This document shows positions 31,376 through 45,244 of a DNA stretch of 64,000 bases, piece by piece. The translations under genes and the position numbers were made by a program. The notes beneath the pieces are model-generated. The model did no database searches. It was not told where the DNA came from and saw only the letters and a list, made by a program, of their open reading frames with translations. The stretch lies in contig NZ_JAFHKL010000004.1 in NCBI RefSeq assembly GCF_016937655.1, positions 124,001-188,000 of the forward strand. Direction: 5' to 3'. The DNA comes from Chromobacterium alkanivorans. GTDB taxonomy: Bacteria; Pseudomonadota; Gammaproteobacteria; Burkholderiales; Chromobacteriaceae. Every line of letters begins with the position of its first letter. Position 1 is the first letter of the stretch.

Positions 31376-31687
31376 TTACTGCAGCTTGATTTCCACATCA
31401 ACACCGGCCGGCAGGTCGAGCTTCATCAGAGCGTCGACGGTCTTGTCGGTCGGATCCACGATGTCCATCAGACGCAGGTGAGTGCGGATTTCCAGCTGGT
31501 CGCGGGAAGTCTTGTTCACGTGCGGGGAACGCAGAACGTTGAAACGCTCGATTTTGGTCGGCAGCGGAACCGGGCCTTTAACAACGGCGCCGGTGCGCTT
31601 GGCGGTTTCAACGATTTCCTGAGCGGAGCGATCGATCAGGTTGTAATCGAAAGCTTTCAGGCGGATGCGGATTTTCTGGCTAGACAT
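31376..31687 (-). CDS. rpsJ: 30S ribosomal protein S10 (NusE)
   Basis: 103 residues, [20 protein letters not shown], with [21 protein letters not shown]10 is also NusE, which pairs with NusB in antitermination and with NusG in transcription-translation coupling. It lies 15 bp after tufA and is followed by a strong terminator. It therefore appears to belong to the str operon rather than starting the S10 operon as in E. coli. Confidence 0.98.
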   Translation of the reverse strand: MSSQKIRIRLKAFDYNLIDRSAQEIVETAKRTGAVVKGPVPLPTKIERFNVLRSPHVNKTSRDQLEIRTHLRLMDIVDPTDKTVDALMKLDLPAGVDVEIKLQ

Positions 31688-31702
31688 TAGATTCTCCGAT
31701 CC

Positions 31703-32893
<1,191 letters not shown>

Positions 32894-32969
32894 TTTGCAA
32901 AAATCCTTAATTAAAGAACATTAGATCGGGACTGACCGGACCTCACGGCCCGGCCAGCCTCAGCGCGCA

Positions 32970-35066
32970 TTACTTGCGAGCGGCCATTACGGCGTCGGCA
33001 ACATGCTTCGGAGCTTCGGAGTAGTGCTTGAACTCCATGGAGTAGGTCGCACGACCCTGGGTAGCGGAACGCAGGTCGGTGGAGTAACCGAACATCTCGG
33101 CCAGCGGTACTTCGGCCTTGATCTTCTTGCCACCCAAACCATCGTCGTCCATACCCTGAACGATGCCGCGACGACGGTTCAAGTCGCCCATCACATCGCC
33201 CATGTACTCTTCCGGAGTTTCCACTTCCACCGCCATCATCGGCTCGAGGATGCACGGACCGGCGCGGCGCATGGCTTCTTTGAATGCCAGGGAGCCAGCC
33301 AGTTCGAACGCGATCTGCGAGGAGTCGACGTCGTGGTAGGAACCGAAGGTCAGACGCACGGTAACGTCAACCACCGGGAAGCCGGCGAGAATACCGCTGG
33401 ACAGGGTGTTTTGAATACCCTTGTCCACGGACGGGATGAATTCACGCGGAATCACGCCACCCTTGATCTCGTCGACAAACTTGTAGCCATTGCCCTCGCC
33501 GGACGGCTCCAGGGTAATGACTGCGTGGCCGTACTGACCCTTACCACCGGACTGCTTGACGTGCTTGCCGTCAACGTCGGTAACGGTTTTGGTAATGGTT
33601 TCGCGGTAAGCCACTTGCGGAGCGCCAACGTTGGCTTCAACGCCAAATTCGCGCTTCATGCGGTCAACCAGAATTTCCAGGTGCAGTTCGCCCATACCGG
33701 AAATAATGGTCTGGCCGGATTCTTCGTCGGTACGCACGCGGAACGACGGGTCTTCCTTGGCCAGGCGGTTCAGGGCAACGCCCATCTTCTCCTGGTCGGC
33801 CTTGGTCTTCGGCTCAACGGCAACGTGAATCACCGGCTCCGGGAACTCCATGCGCTCCAGGATGATTTCGGCGTTCAGATCGCACAGGGTTTCGCCGGTG
33901 GTCACTTCTTTCAGGCCGATGGCGGCGGCGATGTCGCCTGCGCGCACTTCTTCCAGCTCGATACGGTCGTTCGCCATCATCTGCACGATACGGCCGATAC
34001 GCTCTTTCTTGCCCTTGATGGAGTTCAGCACGGTATCACCGGACTTCACCACACCGGAGTAGACGCGGAAGAAGGTCAGCTGACCAACGTACGGGTCGTT
34101 CATCAGCTTGAACGCCAGAGCCGAGAACGGCTCGTCGTCGGAAGCGTGACGCTCGGCCGGCTTGCCGTCGGTTTCACCCGCGATAGCCGGAATGTCGATC
34201 GGCGCCGGCAGCAGTTCAACCACGGCGTCCAGCATGCGCTGAACACCCTTGTTCTTGAACGCGGAGCCGCACAGCATCGGCTGAATTTCGCAACGCAGGG
34301 TACGCTCGCGCAGACCGGCGATGATTTCTTCCTCGGTCAGCGTTTCGCCGCCCAAGTACTTGTCCATCATCTCGTCGCTGACTTCGGCGGCGGCTTCAAC
34401 CATCTTCTCGCGCCATTCTTCAGCCACGGAAACCAGGTCGGCCGGGATCTCGCCGTATTCGAATTTCATACCCTGGGAAGCTTCATCCCAGATGATGGCC
34501 TTCATCTTCAGCAGGTCAACCACGCCGGTGAAGCCGTCTTCCGCGCCGATAGGCACGACGATGGGCACCGGGTTGCCGCGCAGGCGAGTCTTCACCTGTT
34601 CAACCGCACGGAAGAAGTTGGCGCCTTGACGGTCCATCTTGTTCACGAAAGCGATACGCGGAACTTTGTACTTGTTAGCCTGACGCCATACGGTTTCAGA
34701 CTGGGGCTGAACGCCGCCCACCGCGCAGTACACCATCACCGCGCCGTCCAGAACGCGCATGGAACGCTCTACCTCAATGGTAAAGTCCACGTGTCCCGGG
34801 GTGTCGATGATGTTGAAGCGGTGCTCGGGGAACTGCATCCCCATACCTTTCCAGAAGGTGGTCACAGCAGCGGAGGTGATGGTAATGCCACGCTCCTGCT
34901 CCTGCTCCATCCAGTCGGTGGTGGCAGCGCCGTCATGAACCTCGCCCAGCTTGTGGTTCACGCCGGTGTAAAACAGAATACGCTCGGTAGTGGTCGTCTT
35001 ACCGGCGTCAATGTGAGCAGAGATACCGATGTTACGGTAACGCTCAATGGGGGTTTTCCTTGCCAC
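32970..35066 (-). CDS. fusA: Elongation factor G
   Basis: 698 residues. G1 [16 protein letters not shown]3 [19 protein letters not shown]4 [12 protein letters not shown]. Five-domain translocase; domain IV tip and C-terminal [19 protein letters not shown] are present. Third gene of the str operon, 27 bp after rpsG. Length is standard for EF-G1, and no second EF-G is seen in the window. Confidence 0.98.
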   Translation of the reverse strand: MARKTPIERYRNIGISAHIDAGKTTTTERILFYTGVNHKLGEVHDGAATTDWMEQEQERGITITSAAVTTFWKGMGMQFPEHRFNIIDTPGHVDFTIEVERSMRVLDGAVMVYCAVGGVQPQSETVWRQANKYKVPRIAFVNKMDRQGANFFRAVEQVKTRLRGNPVPIVVPIGAEDGFTGVVDLLKMKAIIWDEASQGMKFEYGEIPADLVSVAEEWREKMVEAAAEVSDEMMDKYLGGETLTEEEIIAGLRERTLRCEIQPMLCGSAFKNKGVQRMLDAVVELLPAPIDIPAIAGETDGKPAERHASDDEPFSALAFKLMNDPYVGQLTFFRVYSGVVKSGDTVLNSIKGKKERIGRIVQMMANDRIELEEVRAGDIAAAIGLKEVTTGETLCDLNAEIILERMEFPEPVIHVAVEPKTKADQEKMGVALNRLAKEDPSFRVRTDEESGQTIISGMGELHLEILVDRMKREFGVEANVGAPQVAYRETITKTVTDVDGKHVKQSGGKGQYGHAVITLEPSGEGNGYKFVDEIKGGVIPREFIPSVDKGIQNTLSSGILAGFPVVDVTVRLTFGSYHDVDSSQIAFELAGSLAFKEAMRRAGPCILEPMMAVEVETPEEYMGDVMGDLNRRRGIVQGMDDDGLGGKKIKAEVPLAEMFGYSTDLRSATQGRATYSMEFKHYSEAPKHVADAVMAARK

Positions 35067-35093
35067 GATCTACACCTTAAATAGTGGGTCTGC

Positions 35094-35564
35094 TTAGAAG
35101 CGGAAGTGCGAGAAGGCCTTGTTGGCTTCTGCCATGCGGTGCACTTCGTCACGCTTCTTCATCGCGCCGCCACGGCCTTCGGCCGCGTCGAGCAACTCAC
35201 CAGCCAGGCGCAGGTCCATGGACTTTTCGCCGCGCTTGCGCGCAGCGTCGCGCAGCCAACGCATGGCCAGAGCCATACGACGCGACGGACGTACTTCAAC
35301 AGGAACTTGATAGTTGGCACCGCCTACGCGGCGGCTTTTTACTTCAACTACCGGCTTGGCGTTGGACAGTGCTGCGTTGAACACTTCCAGGGCGTTTTTG
35401 CCGGATTTCTTTTCGATCTGCTCCAGAGCACCGTAAATGATGCGCTCTGCAACGGATTTCTTGCCATCGATCATGACTACGTTCATGAACTTGGACAGGT
35501 CCTGGGAACCGAACTTCGGATCCGGCAGGATTTCGCGCTTGGGGACTTCTCTGCGACGTGGCAT
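35094..35564 (-). CDS. rpsG: 30S ribosomal protein S7
   Basis: 156 residues, [21 protein letters not shown]7 initiates assembly of the 16S 3' domain and in E. coli represses the str operon by binding the rpsL-rpsG intercistronic RNA. The equivalent gap here (35565-35673) is 109 bp, long enough for such a site. I could not verify its structure. Confidence 0.98.
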   Translation of the reverse strand: MPRRREVPKREILPDPKFGSQDLSKFMNVVMIDGKKSVAERIIYGALEQIEKKSGKNALEVFNAALSNAKPVVEVKSRRVGGANYQVPVEVRPSRRMALAMRWLRDAARKRGEKSMDLRLAGELLDAAEGRGGAMKKRDEVHRMAEANKAFSHFRF

Positions 35565-35673
35565 GTTACTTCCTTAGATTATTCAGTTGAGCTTGGGCTC
35601 ATGACTACCCAATGGAGCAGTCACTTACTAGACGACCCTGAGTGTTGATCAGGCCGCCTTGAGAGCACCCCAA

Positions 35674-36045
35674 TTACTTGGGACGCTTGGCGCCGTACTT
35701 GGAACGAGCCTGTTTACGGTCTTTAACACCTGCGGTGTCGAGGGAGCCGCGAACGGTGTGGTAGCGAACGCCCGGCAAGTCTTTTACACGACCGCCGCGG
35801 AGCAGCACTACGGAGTGTTCCTGCAGGTTGTGGCCTTCACCACCGATGTAGGAAATCACTTCGAAACCGTTGGTCAGACGAACCTTGCACACTTTACGCA
35901 GAGCCGAGTTCGGCTTCTTCGGAGTGGTGGTGTAGACACGGGTGCACACGCCACGCTTCTGCGGGCAGGCTTCCAGCGCAGGCACCTTGCTCTTCGCCTT
36001 GATGGCGACGCGGCCTTTGCGAACGAGTTGGTTAATGGTTGGCAT
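35674..36045 (-). CDS. rpsL: 30S ribosomal protein S12
   Basis: 123 residues. The decoding-centre loops [14 protein letters not shown] (K43) and [17 protein letters not shown] (K88) carry wild-type lysines, so the sequence predicts streptomycin sensitivity at this target. First gene of the str operon, behind the promoter at 36105-36134. Confidence 0.98.
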   Translation of the reverse strand: MPTINQLVRKGRVAIKAKSKVPALEACPQKRGVCTRVYTTTPKKPNSALRKVCKVRLTNGFEVISYIGGEGHNLQEHSVVLLRGGRVKDLPGVRYHTVRGSLDTAGVKDRKQARSKYGAKRPK

Positions 36046-36104
36046 TACTATCAGTTCCTAGTTGAAGCTCTCCAACGGCAACACGCCGCCAGAAAGGACG
36101 GAGG

Positions 36105-36134
36105 ATTATATTTTAGTCAACGTCCTACCGTCAA
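36105..36134 (-). promoter_or_regulatory. Sigma-70 promoter of the str operon
   Basis: On the minus strand TTGACG (36129-36134), an 18-bp spacer and a perfect TATAAT (36105-36110). It begins immediately after the rpoC terminator. The leader before rpsL is about 50 nt. Confidence 0.82.
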
Positions 36135-36135
36135 T

Positions 36136-36181
36136 GAAAACAACGCCGCCCCATCACCTTAACCGTTGATAGGGCAGCGTT
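36136..36181 (-). terminator. Terminator after rpoC
   Basis: Minus strand: AACGCTGCCC (36172-36181) pairs with GGGCGGCGTT (36142-36151), with one G-U pair and a 20-base loop, followed by GTTTTC. It lies 70 bp past the rpoC stop. The U-tract is short, so some read-through into rpsL is possible. Confidence 0.65.
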
Positions 36182-36251
36182 TTTTCAACACTTTGCGTCA
36201 GGACCGGCGGAGGCGGGCAATTCCGCCCCTTCCGGCCAGGACGACTAAGCG

Positions 36252-39200
36252 TTATTCGTTGCTGTCGAGCGCGTCGGCCGGAGCGATGTCGAAGAACTGG
36301 GCTTCGGCCGCTTCCAGCGTGTGCTGGGTCGAACCGCGACGGGTGCGGTGGTAAGCCAGGCCGGTACCCGCCGGGATCAGACGGCCAACGATCACGTTTT
36401 CCTTCAGACCACGCAGATCGTCCTTCTTGCCCATGATCGCCGCTTCGGTCAGCACGCGGGTGGTTTCCTGGAAGGAAGCCGCGGAGATGAACGAGTCGGT
36501 GGACAAGGAGGCCTTGGTGATACCCAGCAGCACGTTTTCGTACTGCGCGGGCTCGCGGCCTTCCGCCAGCATCTTGTCGTTCATTTCCAGCGCGTCGGCG
36601 CGCTCCACCTGCTCACCCTGGATGAACTCGGTGTCGCCGCTGTCGGAGATGATCACGCGACGCAGCATCTGGCGAATGATCACCTCGATGTGCTTGTCGT
36701 TGATCTTCACGCCCTGCAGACGATACACCTCCTGCACCTCTTGGACGATGTAGCGGGCCAGCGCCTCGATACCCTGCAGACGCAGGATGTCGTGCGGGTC
36801 CACCGGGCCGTCCACGATGGATTCGCCGCGGTTCACCACCTGACCATCGTGCACCAGCACGTGCTTGTCTTTCGGGATCAGGTTTTCGTAACCGTTGCCT
36901 TCCAGATCGGTGATGATCAGGCGCTGCTTGCCCTTGGTGTCCTTGCCGAAGGAGATCGTACCGGTCACTTCCGCCAGCATGCCGGCGTCTTTCGGCGAAC
37001 GCGCTTCGAACAGCTCGGCCACACGCGGCAGACCACCGGTAATATCGCGGGTCTTGGACGATTCCTGCGGGATGCGGGCCAGCACTTCGCCCTTGCCCAC
37101 TTCCTGACCGTCGCGCACCGTGATAATGGCGCCCACCTGGAAGGTGATCGATACCGAGGCTTCGGAACCGGCCAGCTTCACTTCGTTGCCGTTGTCGTCC
37201 AGCAGCTTCACCAGAGGACGCAGCATCTTGGACTGCGAACCGGCGCGGCGCTTCGGATCGATAACCACCAGCGTCGACAGACCGGTCACTTCGTCAGTCT
37301 GCTTGGCAACGGTGTTGCCCTCTTCCACGTTTTCGAACTTCACGCGGCCAGCGTACTCGGTGATGATCGGGCGGGTGTGCGGGTCCCAAGTGGCCAACAC
37401 GGCGCCGGCCTTGATCTGCAGACCGTCGGTCACCATCAGGGTCGCGCCGTACGGCACTTTGTGACGCTCGCGCTCGCGGCCCATATCGTCGTGGATCACC
37501 ACTTCGCCGGAGCGGGTGATGACGATGAGTTCGCCCTTGGTGTTCGCCACATAGCGCATCTGACTGGAGAAGCGCACGGTGCCGTTGGACTTGCCTTCCA
37601 CCTGGCTCGCCGCCGCGTTTCGCGACGCCGCACCACCGATGTGGAAGGTACGCATGGTCAGCTGGGTGCCCGGTTCACCGATGGACTGGGCGGCGATCAC
37701 GCCAATGGCTTCGCCGGCGTTGACGCGCTTGCCGCGCGCCAGGTCGCGACCGTAGCACTTGGCGCACAGACCGTAGCGGGTGTCGCAAGTGATGGCGGTG
37801 CGAACTTTCACCTCGTCGATGCCGAGGCTGTCCACCACGTCCACCAGTTGCTCGTCCAGCAGCGTGCCGGCTTCGATCACGGTCTCGCCTGTGGACGGAT
37901 CCACCAGGTCGATCGCGGCCACGCGGCCCAGAATGCGGTCGCGCAGCGGTTCGATCACGTCGCCGCCCTGCAACACGGCCTTCATGGTGAAGCCGTTGCT
38001 GGTGCCGCAATCGTCCTCGATCACCACCAGATCCTGGGTCACGTCGACCAGACGACGGGTCAGGTAACCGGAGTTCGCGGTCTTCAAGGCGGTATCCGCC
38101 AGACCCTTACGCGCACCGTGAGTGGAAATAAAGTACTGCAGTACGGTCAGGCCTTCGCGGAAGTTCGCGGTAATCGGCGTCTCGATAATCGAGCCGTCCG
38201 GCTTGGCCATCAGACCCCGCATGCCGGCCAGCTGCTTGATCTGGGCGGCGGAACCCCGCGCGCCCGAGTCGGCCATCATGTAAATGGAGTTGAAGGATTC
38301 CTGATCGACTTCCTTGCCTTCGCGGTCCAGCACCTTCTGCTTGGACAGCTCGTCCATCATCGCCTTGGCGATCTTGTCGCCGGTGCGGCCCCAGATGTCC
38401 ACTACCTTGTTGTAGCGTTCGCCCTGGGTCACCAGACCTTGACGGTACTGCTCTTCGATCTCTTTGACTTCCTTCTGCGCGTCGGCAAGCAGGTCGACCT
38501 TCTTGGCCGGGATCTGCATATCGTCCACGCAAATGGAGATGCCGCCGCGAGTAGAGTAGGCGAAACCGGTGTACATCAACTGGTCGGCGAAGATCACGGT
38601 ATCGCGGATGCCGCAACGGCGGAACGATACGTTGATCAGCTTGGAGATTTCCTTCTTCTTCAGCGCCTTGTTGATGTGCTCGAACGGCAGGCCTTTCGGC
38701 AGGATGTCGGACAGGATGGCGCGGCCCACGGTGGTGTCGTAACGCTTGATCACCGGCTGGAACTCGCCCTGCTCGTCCTTTTCCCATTCGCGCAAACGCA
38801 CGGTAATGCGCGTCGCCAGTTCGACCTGACGGGTTTCGTAGGCGCGATGCACTTCCTTGGTGTCCGCGAACACCATGCCTTCGCCCTTGCCATTCACCTT
38901 GTCGCGGGTCATGTAGTACAGACCCAACACGATATCCTGCGACGGCACGATGATAGGATCGCCGTTGGCCGGGGACAGCACGTTGTTGGTGGCCAGCATC
39001 AGGGTGCGGGCTTCCATCTGCGCTTCCAGCGACAGCGGCACGTGAACGGCCATCTGGTCACCGTCGAAGTCGGCGTTGAACGCCGCGCAGACCAGCGGGT
39101 GCAACTGGATGGCCTTGCCTTCGATCAGCACCGGCTCAAACGCCTGAATGCCCAGACGGTGCAGCGTCGGCGCACGGTTCAGCAGTACCGGATGCTCGCG

Positions 39201-40448
39201 AATCACGTCTTCCAGGATGTCCCAAACTTCCGGCACTTCCTGCTCTACCAGCTTCTTGGCCGCCTTGATGGTGGATGCCAGGCCCATTACTTCCAGCTTG
39301 TGGAAGATGAAGGGCTTGAACAGTTCCAGCGCCATCTTCTTCGGCAGGCCGCACTGGTGCAGACGCAGGGTCGGGCCCACGGTAATCACGGAACGACCGG
39401 AGTAGTCCACGCGCTTACCCAGCAAGTTCTGACGGAAACGACCGCCCTTGCCCTTGATCATGTCGGCCAGCGATTTCAGCGGACGCTTGTTGGCGCCGGT
39501 CATCGCCTTGCCGCGACGGCCGTTGTCCAGCAGCGAGTCAACCGATTCCTGCAGCATGCGCTTCTCGTTGCGCACGATGATGTCCGGCGCGCGCAGTTCC
39601 AGCAGACGCTTCAGACGGTTGTTGCGGTTGATCACGCGGCGGTACAGATCGTTCAGATCGGAAGTCGCGAAGCGACCGCCGTCCAGCGGCACCAGCGGAC
39701 GCAGTTCCGGCGGCAACACCGGCAGCACTTCCAGGATCATCCATTCCGGCTTCATGCCGGAACGCTGGAAGGCCTCCAGCACTTTCAGGCGCTTGGAGAT
39801 CTTCTTGATCTTGGTGTCGGAGCTGGTGGCCTTGAGTTCGGCGCGCAGGGTCTCGATCTCGCTGTCCAGGTTCAGCTTTTTCAGCAATTCCTTGACCGCC
39901 TCGGCGCCCATCATGGCGACGAATTCCTCACCGTACTGGTCTTCCTTGTCCAGGAAGTCCTCTTCGGTCAGCAGTTGACGGTATTGCAGCGGGGTCATGC
40001 CCGGATCGGTCACCACGAACGCTTCGAAGTACAGCACGCGCTCGATGTCGCGCAGCGTCATGTCCAGCACCATGCCCAGACGCGACGGCAGCGACTTCAG
40101 GAACCAGATGTGCGCGGTCGGGCTGGCCAGCTCGATGTGGCCCATGCGCTCGCGACGCACCTTGGACAAGGTGACTTCCACGCCGCACTTCTCGCAGATC
40201 ACGCCGCGATGCTTCAGGCGCTTGTACTTGCCGCACAAGCACTCATAGTCCTTCACCGGTCCGAAGATGCGCGCGCAGAACAGGCCGTCGCGTTCCGGTT
40301 TGAAGGTACGGTAGTTGATGGTTTCAGGCTTTTTTACTTCACCATAAGACCAGGAACGGATCTTGTCAGGCGAGGCGATGCCGATCTTAATCGCATCAAA
40401 CTCTTCTTCTTGCGTAACTTGCTTAAAGAGGTCGAGCAGAGCTTTCAT
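36252..40448 (-). CDS. rpoC: RNA polymerase beta' subunit
   Basis: 1398 residues from ATG 40448 ([20 protein letters not shown]), with GGAG 6 nt upstream. A longer frame to 40493 runs into the rpoB-rpoC gap. The N-terminal zinc site is [20 protein letters not shown] (~70-88). The catalytic loop is [14 protein letters not shown]. The second zinc cluster contains [15 protein letters not shown]. The trigger-loop region has [21 protein letters not shown]. It follows rpoB after 54 bp. Confidence 0.98.
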   Translation of the reverse strand: MKALLDLFKQVTQEEEFDAIKIGIASPDKIRSWSYGEVKKPETINYRTFKPERDGLFCARIFGPVKDYECLCGKYKRLKHRGVICEKCGVEVTLSKVRRERMGHIELASPTAHIWFLKSLPSRLGMVLDMTLRDIERVLYFEAFVVTDPGMTPLQYRQLLTEEDFLDKEDQYGEEFVAMMGAEAVKELLKKLNLDSEIETLRAELKATSSDTKIKKISKRLKVLEAFQRSGMKPEWMILEVLPVLPPELRPLVPLDGGRFATSDLNDLYRRVINRNNRLKRLLELRAPDIIVRNEKRMLQESVDSLLDNGRRGKAMTGANKRPLKSLADMIKGKGGRFRQNLLGKRVDYSGRSVITVGPTLRLHQCGLPKKMALELFKPFIFHKLEVMGLASTIKAAKKLVEQEVPEVWDILEDVIREHPVLLNRAPTLHRLGIQAFEPVLIEGKAIQLHPLVCAAFNADFDGDQMAVHVPLSLEAQMEARTLMLATNNVLSPANGDPIIVPSQDIVLGLYYMTRDKVNGKGEGMVFADTKEVHRAYETRQVELATRITVRLREWEKDEQGEFQPVIKRYDTTVGRAILSDILPKGLPFEHINKALKKKEISKLINVSFRRCGIRDTVIFADQLMYTGFAYSTRGGISICVDDMQIPAKKVDLLADAQKEVKEIEEQYRQGLVTQGERYNKVVDIWGRTGDKIAKAMMDELSKQKVLDREGKEVDQESFNSIYMMADSGARGSAAQIKQLAGMRGLMAKPDGSIIETPITANFREGLTVLQYFISTHGARKGLADTALKTANSGYLTRRLVDVTQDLVVIEDDCGTSNGFTMKAVLQGGDVIEPLRDRILGRVAAIDLVDPSTGETVIEAGTLLDEQLVDVVDSLGIDEVKVRTAITCDTRYGLCAKCYGRDLARGKRVNAGEAIGVIAAQSIGEPGTQLTMRTFHIGGAASRNAAASQVEGKSNGTVRFSSQMRYVANTKGELIVITRSGEVVIHDDMGRERERHKVPYGATLMVTDGLQIKAGAVLATWDPHTRPIITEYAGRVKFENVEEGNTVAKQTDEVTGLSTLVVIDPKRRAGSQSKMLRPLVKLLDDNGNEVKLAGSEASVSITFQVGAIITVRDGQEVGKGEVLARIPQESSKTRDITGGLPRVAELFEARSPKDAGMLAEVTGTISFGKDTKGKQRLIITDLEGNGYENLIPKDKHVLVHDGQVVNRGESIVDGPVDPHDILRLQGIEALARYIVQEVQEVYRLQGVKINDKHIEVIIRQMLRRVIISDSGDTEFIQGEQVERADALEMNDKMLAEGREPAQYENVLLGITKASLSTDSFISAASFQETTRVLTEAAIMGKKDDLRGLKENVIVGRLIPAGTGLAYHRTRRGSTQHTLEAAEAQFFDIAPADALDSNE

Positions 40449-40502
40449 TGCGTCTCCAGTCAGGGGACAGGCGCGGCGGCTTGCCGCGCCCATTCAACCC
40501 AA

Positions 40503-43500
40503 TCAATAACGTTCCAGGTCCATGTCGAGGCCGAGCGAACGGATTTCCTTCACCAGCACGTTGAAGGATTCCGGCATGCCGGCATCGATCTTGTGCTCGC
40601 CCTTGACGATGTTCTCGTACACCTTGGTACGACCGGTCACATCGTCCGACTTCACGGTCAGCATTTCCTGCAGGGTGTAGGCGGCGCCGTAAGCTTCCAG
40701 CGCCCAAACCTCCATCTCACCGAAACGCTGGCCACCGAACTGGGCCTTACCGCCCAGCGGCTGCTGGGTCACCAGCGAGTACGGGCCGGTGGAACGCGCG
40801 TGCATCTTGTCGTCGACCAGGTGATGCAGCTTCAGATAGTGCATCACGCCCACGGTGACCTTGCGGTCGAAGGCTTCGCCGGAGCGGCCATCGTACAGGG
40901 TCATCTGGGTCTTGGACTCATTAAAGCCCATTTTCTCGGTCAGCGGGTCTTCGTCCGGGTAGGCCAGATCCAGCATGTGCTTGATCTCGGTCTCCTTGGC
41001 GCCGTCGAATACCGGCGTGGCGAACGGCATGCCCTTGCGCAGATTGTCGGCCAGCGCCAGCACTTCGTCGTCGCTCAGCGAGGCGATGTCTTCGGCCTTG
41101 CCGGCTTCGTTGTAGATGCGCTCCAGATAGCCGCGCACCGAGGAAGCGGTCTGCTGCTCCTTGACCATGCGGTCGATGCGCTCGCCGATGCCCTTGGCGG
41201 CCCAACCCAGATGCACTTCCAGAATCTGACCGATGTTCATACGCGACGGTACGCCCAGCGGGTTCAGCACGATGTCGACCGGACGACCATCGCCCATGTA
41301 AGGCATGTCTTCGATCGGCAGAATGCGCGACACCACGCCCTTGTTACCGTGACGGCCGGCCATCTTGTCGCCGGCCTGCAGGCGGCGCTTGACGGCCAGG
41401 TAAACCTTGACCATCTTCTGCACGCCCGGCGGCAGTTCATCGCCCTGGGTCAGCTTGCGCTTCTTGTCTTCGAACTTGAGGTCAAATTCTTCGCGCTTCT
41501 GCGCCAGGCTTTCCTTGATCAGTTCCAGCTGCTTGGCGATGTCTTCATCGGCCATGCGGATGTCGAACCAGTCGTGCTTGGACGGCAGATCGGCCAGGTA
41601 TTCCTGATCGATCACAGTGCCTTTCACCAGGCGCTTCGGACCGCCGTTGGCGACCTTGCCCACGATCAGACGCTCGATGCGGCTGAAGGCGTCGTTGTCG
41701 AAAATACGCAGCTGGTCGTTCAGGTCCAGGCGATAGCGCTTCAGTTCCGAATCGATGATGGACTGAGCGCGCTTGTCGCGCTCGATGCCTTCGCGGGTGA
41801 ACACCTGAACGTCGATCACGGTGCCCACGGTGCCGGTCGGCACGCGCAGCGAGGTGTCCTTCACGTCGGAAGCCTTCTCACCGAAGATCGCGCGCAGCAG
41901 CTTTTCTTCCGGCGTCAGCTGGGTTTCGCCCTTAGGCGTCACCTTGCCCACCAGCACGTCGCCCGCTTCAACCTCCGCACCGATGTAGACGATGCCGGAT
42001 TCATCCAGACGGCCGGCCATGCGCTCGGACAGGTTCGGGATGTCGCGGGTGATTTCCTCAGGGCCCAGCTTGGTGTCGCGGGCAACCACGGACAGTTCTT
42101 CGATATGGATCGAGGTGTAGCGGTCTTCGGCGACCAGCTTCTCCGAGATCAGGATCGAGTCCTCGTAGTTGTAACCGTTCCACGGCATGAAGGCGATGGT
42201 CATGTTCTGACCCAGCGCCAGCTCGCCCAGGTCGGTGGAGGCGCCGTCGGCCACCACGTCGCCGCGGGCGATGTGGTCGCCCACTTTCACCACCGGACGC
42301 TGGTTGATGTTGGTGTTCTGGTTGGAGCGGGTGAACTTGGTCAGGTTGTAGATGTCCACGCCCACTTCGCCTGCAACGGCCTCTTCGTCGTTGACGCGAA
42401 CCACCACGCGGGTCGCGTCGACATAGTCGACCACGCCGCCGCGACGCGCCACCACGGTGGTGCCGGAGTCAACCGCCACCGAACGCTCGATGCCGGTGCC
42501 CACCAGGGCTTTTTCCGGACGCAGGCAAGGCACGGCCTGACGCTGCATGTTGGCGCCCATCAATGCGCGGTTGGCGTCATCGTGTTCCAGGAATGGAATC
42601 AGCGAGGCGGCAACGGACACCACCTGGCCGGTGGCCACGTCCATGTACTGCACGCGGTCCGGAGTCGCCAGAATGGTTTCGCCCTTCTCGCGGCAGGTCA
42701 CCAGCTCGTCGATCAGCGCGCCTTCTTCGCTCAGCTCGGCGTTGGCCTGAGCAATCACGTAGCGGCCTTCTTCGATCGCGGACAGGTAGTCGATCTCGTT
42801 GGTCACCTTGCCGTCCACGACTTTGCGGTACGGGGTTTCCAGGAAGCCGAACTCGTTGGTGCGCGCATAGACGGACAGCGAGTTGATCAGACCGATGTTC
42901 GGGCCTTCCGGCGTTTCGATCGGGCACACGCGGCCATAGTGGGTCGGGTGTACGTCGCGCACTTCGAAGCCGGCGCGTTCGCGGGTCAGACCGCCCGGAC
43001 CAAGAGCCGATACGCGGCGCTTGTGGGTGATTTCCGACAGCGGGTTGGTCTGGTCCATGAACTGGGACAGCTGCGAGGAGCCGAAGAACTCCTTGATCGC
43101 GGCGGACACCGGTTTGGCGTTGATCAGATCGTGCGGCATCAGATTGTCGGACTCCGCCTGATTCAGGCGTTCCTTGACCGCGCGCTCCACGCGCACCAGG
43201 CCGGCGCGGAACTGGTTTTCGGCCAGTTCGCCCACCGAACGCACGCGACGGTTGCCCAGGTGATCGATGTCGTCCACTTCGCCGCGGCCATTGCGCAGCT
43301 CGGTCAGGATGGCGATCACGGAAACGATGTCTTCAGTCGACAGCGTGCCTTCCATCACATCGCGACGCTCGGCGAATTTCTCGCCGATCAGCACCTTGAA
43401 CCACTCAGGGGTCTTGTCGTCGAACTTGTACTGATAAGTGCGCGAGCTGAACTTCATGCGGCCCACGCGCGACAGATCGTAGGTTTCTTCGCTGAAGAAC

Positions 43501-44678
43501 AGACGCTGGAACAGCGCTTCCACCGCGTCTTCCGTCGGCGGTTCGCCCGGACGCATCATGCGGTAGATGGCCACGCGGGCCTGCAGCTGGTCCTGGATGT
43601 CGTCGGCGCGCAGGGTCTGGGAGATGTAAGAGCCCTGATCCAGGTCGTTGGTGAACAGCACTTCCACCTGCTGGATATCGGCCAGCGCCAGCTTGGCCAG
43701 CACTTCCTCGGTCACTTCGTCGTTGGCGCGCGAAATCAGCTCGCCGGTGTCGGCGTTGGCGACGTTGTGCGCCAGCACCTTGCCCAGCAGCGCGTCGGCC
43801 GGCACTTCGATGCGGTCCAGCTCAGCGGTCTGGATGTCGCGGATGTGCTTGGCGGTGATGCGCTTGTCCTTGGCCACGATCAGCTTGCCGTCGGCGGCAA
43901 CGATGTCGAACTTGGCCACTTCGCCCTTCAGACGATCCGGAACCACGCGCATGAACACGCCGCTCTTGGTCAGGTAGAAGGTGTCGAAGCTGTAGAACTC
44001 GGACAGGATTTCTTCGTTGGTGTAACCCAGCGCCTTCAGCAGGATGGTCACCGGCATCTTGCGGCGACGGTCGATACGGAAGTACAGCAGGTCTTTCGGG
44101 TCAAACTCGAAGTCCAGCCAGGAACCGCGGTAAGGAATCACGCGGGCGGAGAACAACAGTTTGCCGGAGGAATGAGTCTTGCCGCGGTCGTGCTCGAAGA
44201 ACACGCCCGGGGAACGATGCAACTGAGAAACGATGACGCGCTCGGTGCCGTTGATGATGAACGAGCCATTGGTCGTCATCAGCGGGATTTCGCCCATGTA
44301 CACTTCGTTCTCGCGCACTTCCTTCACCACCGGCTTGGAAGACTCCTTGTCGAAGATGGTCAGGCGGATGCGCGCGCGCAGCGGAGCGGCGTAGGTGATG
44401 CCGCGCAGCTGACACTCCTGCACATCGAACGGCGGCTCGCCCAAGATGTAATGAGCGAAGTCCAGACGCGCGTAGCCGTTGTGGCTAATGATCGGGTAGA
44501 TCGATTTGAACGCAGCCTGAAGGCCCACATCCCTACGCTGGTCAAGCGGCACACCCAACTGGAGAAATTCGGTGTAGGAATCAATCTGGGTCGCCAACAG
44601 GAATGGGACATCGAGAACACTGGCACGCTTCGCAAAACTTTTACGAATACGCTTCTTCTCAGTAAACGAATAACTCAT
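40503..44678 (-). CDS. rpoB: RNA polymerase beta subunit
   Basis: 1391 residues from ATG 44678 ([19 protein letters not shown]), with GGAGA upstream. The rifampicin pocket reads [20 protein letters not shown] then [17 protein letters not shown]; the usual resistance positions are wild type. C-terminal [20 protein letters not shown] is typical. It is preceded by a 158-bp gap with an attenuator-like hairpin after rplL. Confidence 0.98.
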   Translation of the reverse strand: MSYSFTEKKRIRKSFAKRASVLDVPFLLATQIDSYTEFLQLGVPLDQRRDVGLQAAFKSIYPIISHNGYARLDFAHYILGEPPFDVQECQLRGITYAAPLRARIRLTIFDKESSKPVVKEVRENEVYMGEIPLMTTNGSFIINGTERVIVSQLHRSPGVFFEHDRGKTHSSGKLLFSARVIPYRGSWLDFEFDPKDLLYFRIDRRRKMPVTILLKALGYTNEEILSEFYSFDTFYLTKSGVFMRVVPDRLKGEVAKFDIVAADGKLIVAKDKRITAKHIRDIQTAELDRIEVPADALLGKVLAHNVANADTGELISRANDEVTEEVLAKLALADIQQVEVLFTNDLDQGSYISQTLRADDIQDQLQARVAIYRMMRPGEPPTEDAVEALFQRLFFSEETYDLSRVGRMKFSSRTYQYKFDDKTPEWFKVLIGEKFAERRDVMEGTLSTEDIVSVIAILTELRNGRGEVDDIDHLGNRRVRSVGELAENQFRAGLVRVERAVKERLNQAESDNLMPHDLINAKPVSAAIKEFFGSSQLSQFMDQTNPLSEITHKRRVSALGPGGLTRERAGFEVRDVHPTHYGRVCPIETPEGPNIGLINSLSVYARTNEFGFLETPYRKVVDGKVTNEIDYLSAIEEGRYVIAQANAELSEEGALIDELVTCREKGETILATPDRVQYMDVATGQVVSVAASLIPFLEHDDANRALMGANMQRQAVPCLRPEKALVGTGIERSVAVDSGTTVVARRGGVVDYVDATRVVVRVNDEEAVAGEVGVDIYNLTKFTRSNQNTNINQRPVVKVGDHIARGDVVADGASTDLGELALGQNMTIAFMPWNGYNYEDSILISEKLVAEDRYTSIHIEELSVVARDTKLGPEEITRDIPNLSERMAGRLDESGIVYIGAEVEAGDVLVGKVTPKGETQLTPEEKLLRAIFGEKASDVKDTSLRVPTGTVGTVIDVQVFTREGIERDKRAQSIIDSELKRYRLDLNDQLRIFDNDAFSRIERLIVGKVANGGPKRLVKGTVIDQEYLADLPSKHDWFDIRMADEDIAKQLELIKESLAQKREEFDLKFEDKKRKLTQGDELPPGVQKMVKVYLAVKRRLQAGDKMAGRHGNKGVVSRILPIEDMPYMGDGRPVDIVLNPLGVPSRMNIGQILEVHLGWAAKGIGERIDRMVKEQQTASSVRGYLERIYNEAGKAEDIASLSDDEVLALADNLRKGMPFATPVFDGAKETEIKHMLDLAYPDEDPLTEKMGFNESKTQMTLYDGRSGEAFDRKVTVGVMHYLKLHHLVDDKMHARSTGPYSLVTQQPLGGKAQFGGQRFGEMEVWALEAYGAAYTLQEMLTVKSDDVTGRTKVYENIVKGEHKIDAGMPESFNVLVKEIRSLGLDMDLERY

Positions 44679-44789
44679 AGAGTCTCCATCGAGGTGGGGT
44701 GGCGCAAGCAAGAAACCAAAAGTCAGCAGCCACGCTCAATAATTGCTGGCTTTTACCTTCTTCGTTTCGGCCAACTACAAGCGCAATAA

Positions 44790-44813
44790 GGCTGGCGGAT
44801 TTCTCCGCCAGCC
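44790..44813 (-). terminator. rplL-rpoB attenuator-like hairpin
   Basis: Perfect 10-bp stem GGCTGGCGGA/TCCGCCAGCC with a GAAA tetraloop on the minus strand, followed by the weak tract TTATTGC. It lies 24 bp after the rplL stop and 111 bp before rpoB. Its place matches the E. coli attenuator that makes ribosomal protein transcripts exceed rpoBC transcripts. Confidence 0.75.
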
Positions 44814-44836
44814 TCACCCTCTTTTTTCAAAGAAGA

Positions 44837-45208
44837 TTATTTGATTTCAGCCTTAGCACCGGCTTCGGTCAGCTGTTTCAGGATGTCGTCGGCTTCAGCC
44901 TTCGCCACGCCTTCTTTCAGGGCTTTCGGAGCGCCGTCAACCAGGTCTTTGGCTTCTTTCAGGCCCAGACCGGTGATTGCGCGCACAACCTTGATCACGC
45001 CAACCTTGTTGTCGCCAGCGCCAGTCAGGATAACGTCAAACTCGGTTTTTTCTTCAGCGGCAGCAGCGCCGGCGCCAGCCGGGCCAGCAACAGCAACAGC
45101 AGCGGCGGAAACGCCGAACTTCTCTTCGAACGCCTTAACCAGGTCGTTCAGTTCCATCACGGTCAGACCAGCAACGGCCTCGAGGATGTCTTCTTTGGTG
45201 ATTGCCAT
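44837..45208 (-). CDS. rplL: 50S ribosomal protein L7/L12
   Basis: 123 residues. N-terminal dimerisation helices, a hinge rich in Ala/Gly ([20 protein letters not shown]), and the C-terminal factor-binding domain ([20 protein letters not shown]). Two dimers or more form the stalk on L10. It starts 36 bp after rplJ. Confidence 0.98.
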   Translation of the reverse strand: MAITKEDILEAVAGLTVMELNDLVKAFEEKFGVSAAAVAVAGPAGAGAAAAEEKTEFDVILTGAGDNKVGVIKVVRAITGLGLKEAKDLVDGAPKALKEGVAKAEADDILKQLTEAGAKAEIK

Positions 45209-45244
45209 GTGAAAATCTCCTGAATTCTATAAGAATCAAATAAG

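Noticed and set aside
33003-35084. Long plus-strand open frame opposite fusA, and similar ones opposite both tuf genes
   Set aside because: Antisense shadows of elongation factor genes. The two tuf shadows match only because the sense genes are near-identical.
36321-44789. A plus-strand open frame of 2,822 codons opposite rpoC and rpoB
   Set aside because: It is the complement of two universally conserved genes and spans their intergenic gap. GC-rich codon bias leaves few stops in this antisense frame. The translation is low-complexity (His/Gln/Ala/Val-rich) with no family resemblance.
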